DNA of 64,000 bases, taken from Streptomyces xanthophaeus (GTDB lineage Bacteria > Actinomycetota > Actinomycetes > Streptomycetales > Streptomycetaceae). The notes under the pieces are model-generated. The model ran no database searches, had not been told where the DNA came from, and saw only the letters and a list, made by a program, of their open reading frames with translations. Positions 60,558-64,000 of this stretch are shown piece by piece. The stretch spans positions 186,001 to 250,000 of the forward strand of contig NZ_JOFT01000008.1 of the NCBI RefSeq assembly GCF_000725805.1, written 5' to 3'. The stretch's first letter is position 1. Each line of letters starts with the position of its first letter. Both the position numbers and the translations under genes were made by a program.

Positions 60558-61091
60558 TCACCCGACACGGGCGGCGATGGCCCGCGCGCACTCCATCGCC
60601 TCGGTGTGCGTGGTGTCGACCTCCAGGTCGTAGTACATCCCCCGGTGGACCACTTCCGCCTGGGAAACGGCCATCCCCGGGATCCGGTCACCCCGCGCGA
60701 TCTCACGGCCCGCCGCGACCGCGCTCGCGCACCTGACGCCGACCCACAACACCCCCAGCCCCTCCAGGGCCTTCCTCCACCGCTGCTGGGAGGCGGCCGC
60801 GCCGAGGAACACCTCGTCGACGACGACCGGGGCGCCCGCGCGGGCCATGGCCGCGACCCCTTCGATCCACGCCGCTTCCAGCGTCCGGAACTCCGGCCCG
60901 ACGGTCACCTCCCCGTCCGTACCGAACCCGATGCCGCCGCCCCCTTCCCGCAGGGCCGCGGGCATCGCGTCGACCAGCGTGTCGGCCCCGAGGACCAGCC
61001 ACGCACCGGGCAGCACGGCCTGCAGGCACCTGGCGATCCCGGACTTCCCGGAACTGGACCCGCCGTTGAGAACGATCACCTGTGTCTTCAC
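60558..61091 (-). CDS. Chloramphenicol-phosphotransferase-like (CPT) P-loop kinase
   Basis: Kinase of 177 aa from GTG 61091. Walker A is N-G-G-S-S-S-G-K-S near the N-terminus. [26 protein letters not shown] and [18 protein letters not shown] follow the CPT family of S. venezuelae, which phosphorylates chloramphenicol. Such homologues are common in Streptomyces and most are untested, so the substrate is open. Confidence 0.9.
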   Translation of the reverse strand: MKTQVIVLNGGSSSGKSGIARCLQAVLPGAWLVLGADTLVDAMPAALREGGGGIGFGTDGEVTVGPEFRTLEAAWIEGVAAMARAGAPVVVDEVFLGAAASQQRWRKALEGLGVLWVGVRCASAVAAGREIARGDRIPGMAVSQAEVVHRGMYYDLEVDTTHTEAMECARAIAARVG

Positions 61092-61167
61092 GGCGCCACA
61101 GTAGGTGCGCCCCGGCCCTGGCCGAAGAGCTTTTCGCAGCGACGGCCCGCAGGCCGGAGCGCAGGTG

Positions 61168-61761
61168 TCAGCGGCTGCGGCGCGGTCCGCCGCGCTGGCC
61201 GCCGCCGCGCTGTGGACCGCCCCTGTGGGGGCGGCGGCGGGCCTCGGCCTCGGGCGCCGCGTCGGGAGAGGAGAACCCGCCGGGTACGACCACCCGCGCC
61301 GGGGCCGGTGCGGCGGGGACGGCCGGGGCCGACGTGTCCGCAGAGGACGCACCCGCAGGCGCGGACGCGGCGGACGCCGAACGCCGGGCGCTGCCCAGGA
61401 TGGAGGTGTGGGAGATCAGCGGGGCGCAGGCCTGGCAGACCTCGGCGAGGGTCCACACCTGCCCCACGGCGGGGTTGTGGATGAGGACGAGCAACGGAGC
61501 GCCGGTGCAGGCGCTCCGGACGTTCTCGTGGTAGGCGCACTCCGCGGCGCGGCAGGCGCAGCCCGCGTTGGGGCGGACGGTGACGAGCCGGGCGTGCGCG
61601 CGGACGTGCTCCGCAGCGAAACGCCGCATGGCCGCGGTGTCCTTGGAGCGGGGAGGCATGCGGCAGGCCTCGGTGCTGCAGGTGACGGAGACGGTGTGGT
61701 CGCCGTGGCCGTTGAGGCGGACGGTCCAGGTCCGTCCGGCGACACGGGAGGCAGGAATCAT
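61168..61761 (-). CDS. Cys-rich protein of unknown function
   Basis: Protein of 197 aa from ATG 61761. The N-terminal half is folded and Cys-rich: [23 protein letters not shown] and E-V-C-Q-A-C-A-P, ten or so Cys with several His (H-V-R-A-H-A-R), consistent with zinc binding. The C-terminal half is Pro/Ala-rich and ends in an Arg/Gly-rich tail like an RNA-binding RGG segment. Similar proteins recur in Streptomyces genomes; I know of no assigned role. Confidence 0.75.
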   Translation of the reverse strand: MIPASRVAGRTWTVRLNGHGDHTVSVTCSTEACRMPPRSKDTAAMRRFAAEHVRAHARLVTVRPNAGCACRAAECAYHENVRSACTGAPLLVLIHNPAVGQVWTLAEVCQACAPLISHTSILGSARRSASAASAPAGASSADTSAPAVPAAPAPARVVVPGGFSSPDAAPEAEARRRPHRGGPQRGGGQRGGPRRSR

Positions 61762-62145
61762 GGTCAAGGGGGTGCCGTCCGTTCACGTATGCGGTGGTGA
61801 GCCCACTGTTCAGCGGTTTCGCGTGTGGGGACAGTGGTTTTCGCACGGCCTCGGTCTGTCTGGCACGGGCGCGTGTCGGCGGCCGTGGCTCGAGGGTGGA
61901 CGTCGCGCCGAGAGGCGGACACGCAATGACCGAACACGGGCCTACTGTCTTTTTCGCATGTGACGGGTCGACTGTCAACGGCGTGGGCGCCACCGGTACC
62001 GGGGTCGGCCGCTGACGGTCCGTCCGAACGGGGCACAGGGGTGAAGACGTTCCCATCATGACAGGTCAGACGGTGTTTTTGTAGGACGGACAGCACAGTC
62101 GATTGATCTTGTTTTGACCCCTGTGCGGCTTTCAGAATCACCGTC
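61762..62145. other. 384-bp divergent intergenic region, AT-rich at its right end
   Basis: No gene I can support. The last about 90 bases before 62146 are the least GC-rich in the area, with g-t-t-t-t-t-g-t and t-t-g-t-t-t-t-g-a-c-c, and very likely contain the promoter of the following gene. The left part should hold the promoter of the Cys-rich gene. Confidence 0.4.
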
Positions 62146-62598
62146 ATGACTCACACGGAGAACATCAACCACCACGCGGTCCTTCGAGCCCGGGTGGCCC
62201 TCCTCGGATCGGAGGCGCTGCCGGCCCGGGAACAGGTCGCCGCCTACCGCGTTCTCGTCCAGGTGAGCCCGATGGCGTACCTGCCCCAGCTGGCGGTGGC
62301 GCTGTACGAGTACAGCGCCGGGGAGTTCGCCCACCGGCCCGCGATCGCCCTGGCCCTGCGGGCCGAATCGGTCGCCGCCGCGCGCCGCATGCACGCGCTG
62401 GAGCACGGGTGGACGCAGCTGCTCCATGCGGTGCTGGTCCGCTACCGGGAGCAGTTGGGCTCCATGGACCTCCGGGAGGAGCTGCCCGCGGTCGACGAGG
62501 AGATAGCCCTCCTCCAGGACGACGCACGCGGCCGTGGGCGGCGGGACCCGCGCGCAGCGGCCGTCCTGCCCACCCCGTCCCCGGGCCTGCGCGGCTGA
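62146..62598 (+). CDS. Hypothetical helical protein
   Basis: Protein of 150 aa, mostly predicted helix: A-R-V-A-L-L-G-S-E-A-L-P-A-R-E-Q-V-A-A-Y-R-V-L followed by M-A-Y-L-P-Q-L-A-V-A-L-Y-E-Y-S. The layout resembles a tetratricopeptide-like single repeat, as seen near small regulatory proteins in Streptomyces, but I do not recognise a named family. The ATG at 62146 lies after an AT-rich promoter-like region. Confidence 0.7.
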   Translation: MTHTENINHHAVLRARVALLGSEALPAREQVAAYRVLVQVSPMAYLPQLAVALYEYSAGEFAHRPAIALALRAESVAAARRMHALEHGWTQLLHAVLVRYREQLGSMDLREELPAVDEEIALLQDDARGRGRRDPRAAAVLPTPSPGLRG

Positions 62599-62636
62599 CC
62601 GGTAGGGCACACCCCGTCCGGAGGGGGCCGTCGGCC

Positions 62637-62670
62637 CGGGCATCGCGGTGCGGCCGCGCCGCGATGCCCG
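62637..62670. terminator. 12-bp terminator hairpin
   Basis: Positions 62637-62648 pair with 62659-62670 around a 10-base loop, 39 bp after the stop of the helical hypothetical gene and before the DUF6400 gene. Confidence 0.7.
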
Positions 62671-62755
62671 CCGGCCCTCCGCCTCCTCGCACGGCGCTGT
62701 GACTCCGCACACCCTCCCTTGACCGAGAAAGGAAGGGTTACCTAAGTTCGCTCTC

Positions 62756-63037
62756 ATGACCCCGCCCCTCCCCACACCTCCCTCCGGCCCTGACGACTCG
62801 GCCGGCCCCGCCCTGGTGGACTTCTCCGTCGACCTCACCGCCCACGAGGTGCTCCGTCGCGCCCAGGTCATGGCCGCCCTCGGCCCCGACTGGGACCCGG
62901 TCGAGGTGCTCCGCGGCGAGGAGGACGCGTACCGGCTGCTGTACTCCGGTCTCGACGCGGAGCAGCAGCGCACGTACGAGGACCTGGTCGCAGCCGGTGT
63001 GCTCCCGGCGCGCGGTGGCGGCCATGCTGCCGCTTGA
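62756..63037 (+). CDS. DUF6400-like small protein
   Basis: Protein of 93 aa. The core V-D-F-S-V-D-L-T-A-H-E-V-L-R-R-A, G-P-D-W-D-P-V and L-Y-S-G-L-D-A-E-Q-Q-R-T-Y-E-D-L matches the small DUF6400 family of Streptomyces. Its 3' end overlaps the next gene by 14 bp in another frame, suggesting coupled translation. Function unknown. Confidence 0.75.
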   Translation: MTPPLPTPPSGPDDSAGPALVDFSVDLTAHEVLRRAQVMAALGPDWDPVEVLRGEEDAYRLLYSGLDAEQQRTYEDLVAAGVLPARGGGHAAA

Positions 63038-63281
63038 CCCGCAGGCGGATCCCGGGCGCCGTGCCTGGGTGCCCTGCCCGAACTGTCACGACAGCAGCAC
63101 GTGCACGCCGTGCGGGGAGCGGCGCACCTGCTCCCGGCACTGGCGCTACATGCTCTCCAACCGCGGCAGCCTGCTCCACCTCCAGTGCCCGGGCTGCACC
63201 CACGTCTGGACCCACGAGACCGGCTTCGGTGCCACCCGCTCCCTGTGGACCCGCATCACCACCGGCCTGCCGCGGCTCTGA
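63024..63281 (+). CDS. Small zinc-finger-like protein
   Basis: Protein of 85 aa from ATG 63024, which lies inside the end of the DUF6400 gene. Cys pairs C-P-N-C, C-T-P-C and C-P-G-C with His residues (C-S-R-H-W and T-H-V-W-T-H-E) indicate one or two zinc sites. Likely co-expressed with the DUF6400 protein and possibly its partner. Function unknown. Confidence 0.7.
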   Translation: MLPLDPQADPGRRAWVPCPNCHDSSTCTPCGERRTCSRHWRYMLSNRGSLLHLQCPGCTHVWTHETGFGATRSLWTRITTGLPRL

Positions 63282-63310
63282 CCGGCGCGGCCCGGGTTAC
63301 CGTCGGCGGC

Positions 63311-64000
63311 ATGGACGGTGATCGCCGCGGGTGGCGGATGTGTCTGCTCAGCGGGGCGGTGTTCGCCGTGTGCATGGCGGGCACCACGCTGCCGACCCCT
63401 CTCTACGGCCTCTACCAGGAGAAGTTCGGCTTCTCCGAGCTGATGGTCACCGTCGTGTACGCCGTGTACGCCTTCGGGGTCATCGGCGTGCTGCTGCTGG
63501 CGGGCAACGCCTCGGACTCCGTCGGCAGGCGGCCCGTACTGCTCGCGGGTCTGGCCTTCGCCGCGGCCAGCGCGGTCTGCTTCCTGTGTGCCACCGGGCT
63601 CGGCTGGCTGTACGCGGGACGGCTGCTGTCGGGGCTGTCCGCCGGCCTGTTCACGGGAGCGGCGACGGCCTACGTGATGGAGCTGGCCCCGCGCGGCGGC
63701 GCCTCCCGGGCCACCTTCGTGGCGACGGCTGCCAACATGGGCGGTCTGGGCTGCGGACCACTGCTCGCCGGGATCCTCGCGCAGTACGCCGCCCGGCCGC
63801 TGTACCTGCCGTTCGCCGTGCACCTGGTCCTGGTGGCCGCCTCCGTCGTGGTGCTGACCCGCCTTCCGGAGACCGTCCGGGAGCGGCGGCCCCTGCGCAC
63901 CGTACGGCCGCAGCGGCCGGCCCTGCCCGCTTCGGTCAGGGCGGTTTTCGGTCCCGCGGCGACCGCCTCGTTCGTGGGGTTCGCCCTGTTCGGGGTGTTC
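63311..64000 (+). CDS. MFS transporter (3' end cut by window)
   Basis: First 230 residues of a major facilitator. The ATG at 63311 begins close to TM1 (L-L-S-G-A-V-F-A-V-C-M-A-G-T-T-L-P-T-P-L-Y). The loop 2-3 motif G-N-A-S-D-S-V-G-R-R-P and the TM5 motif L-G-C-G-P-L-L-A-G are visible. The first six TM helices are complete and the window ends in TM7. Drug or metabolite efflux is the family expectation. Confidence 0.88.
   Translation, partial: MDGDRRGWRMCLLSGAVFAVCMAGTTLPTPLYGLYQEKFGFSELMVTVVYAVYAFGVIGVLLLAGNASDSVGRRPVLLAGLAFAAASAVCFLCATGLGWLYAGRLLSGLSAGLFTGAATAYVMELAPRGGASRATFVATAANMGGLGCGPLLAGILAQYAARPLYLPFAVHLVLVAASVVVLTRLPETVRERRPLRTVRPQRPALPASVRAVFGPAATASFVGFALFGVF

Noticed and set aside
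61764..62147. A 127-aa minus-strand frame in the divergent intergenic region
   Set aside because: It lacks a ribosome site, its start lies inside the promoter region of the next gene, and the composition is not protein-like after the first residues.
1..64000. CRISPR arrays, tRNA or rRNA genes, insertion sequences, integrases, attachment sites
   Set aside because: I looked for regular spaced repeats, cloverleaf-like CCA-side sequences, transposase motifs and long terminal inverted repeats and saw none I could support.

Overview
The window is one contiguous stretch of very GC-rich actinobacterial chromosome. Third-position GC bias, GTG starts, 4-bp stop/start overlaps and the gene families present (DUF2993, LppU/SCO3897-like, EspR-like HTH plus ImmA/IrrE, SpoIIE phosphatases with PAS/GAF, many secreted or lipoproteins) point to Streptomyces or a close relative. 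I assign about 60 protein genes. I saw no rRNA, tRNA, CRISPR array, insertion sequence or phage integrase. The first and last genes are cut by the window edges.

Layout. 1-5.2 kb: a two-component pair followed by an MMPL exporter and a DUF2993 protein. 5.2-12.7 kb: a family IV esterase, the remnant of a YcaC-type isochorismatase with an internal deletion, nadE, several unknown or secreted proteins, a DUF2071 protein and a TetR regulator. 12.7-15.2 kb: a 7-TM DUF6545 (MAB_1171c-type) protein, an EspR-like HTH protein and an ImmA/IrrE metallopeptidase. 15.2-19.6 kb: a two-gene orphan biosynthetic operon on the minus strand, an atypical SDR followed by a KS-ACP-alpha-oxoamine-synthase fusion. 19.8-30.6 kb: S37 peptidase, surface proteins and lipoproteins, an M19-like hydrolase with a discoidin domain, regulators, a dienelactone-hydrolase-like protein and a cold-shock protein. 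31-41.5 kb: a stand-alone ABC exporter, an APH(6)-like kinase, a FUSC transporter, an acyl-CoA dehydrogenase with a PadR regulator and a clear palindromic operator, a GT2 enzyme and a uronate-dehydrogenase-like SDR. 41.7-46.2 kb: an MHS permease, a two-component system and a TAXI binding protein lacking TRAP membrane subunits.

46.2-56.6 kb is the most coherent block. It holds an ECF sigma factor and anti-sigma factor (SigK/RskA type), a divergent membrane-anchored YedY-like molybdopterin enzyme, a FAS1 lipoprotein, and a tightly overlapping six-gene operon: FAD oxidoreductase, DUF1365, two cyclopropane-fatty-acid-synthase-type methyltransferases, DUF1295 and an alpha/beta hydrolase. This matches the gene content of the mycobacterial SigK locus (Rv0444c-Rv0449c plus the FAS1 proteins Mpt70/Mpt83). 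Three transcription starts here share the same -35/-10 pattern, C-C-(A)-A-T-C-C, 16 bases, C-G-A-A, which I infer to be the promoter of this sigma factor. In one case it predicts a leaderless GTG start.

56.7-64 kb: a PAS-GAF-SpoIIE phosphatase, small membrane and zinc-ribbon proteins, a CPT-like kinase, a Cys-rich protein and the start of an MFS transporter.

The two best candidates for under-described biology are the KS-ACP-AOS/SDR operon, a possible route to sphingoid-like amino ketones or amino alcohols, and the sigK regulon with its shared promoter motif.
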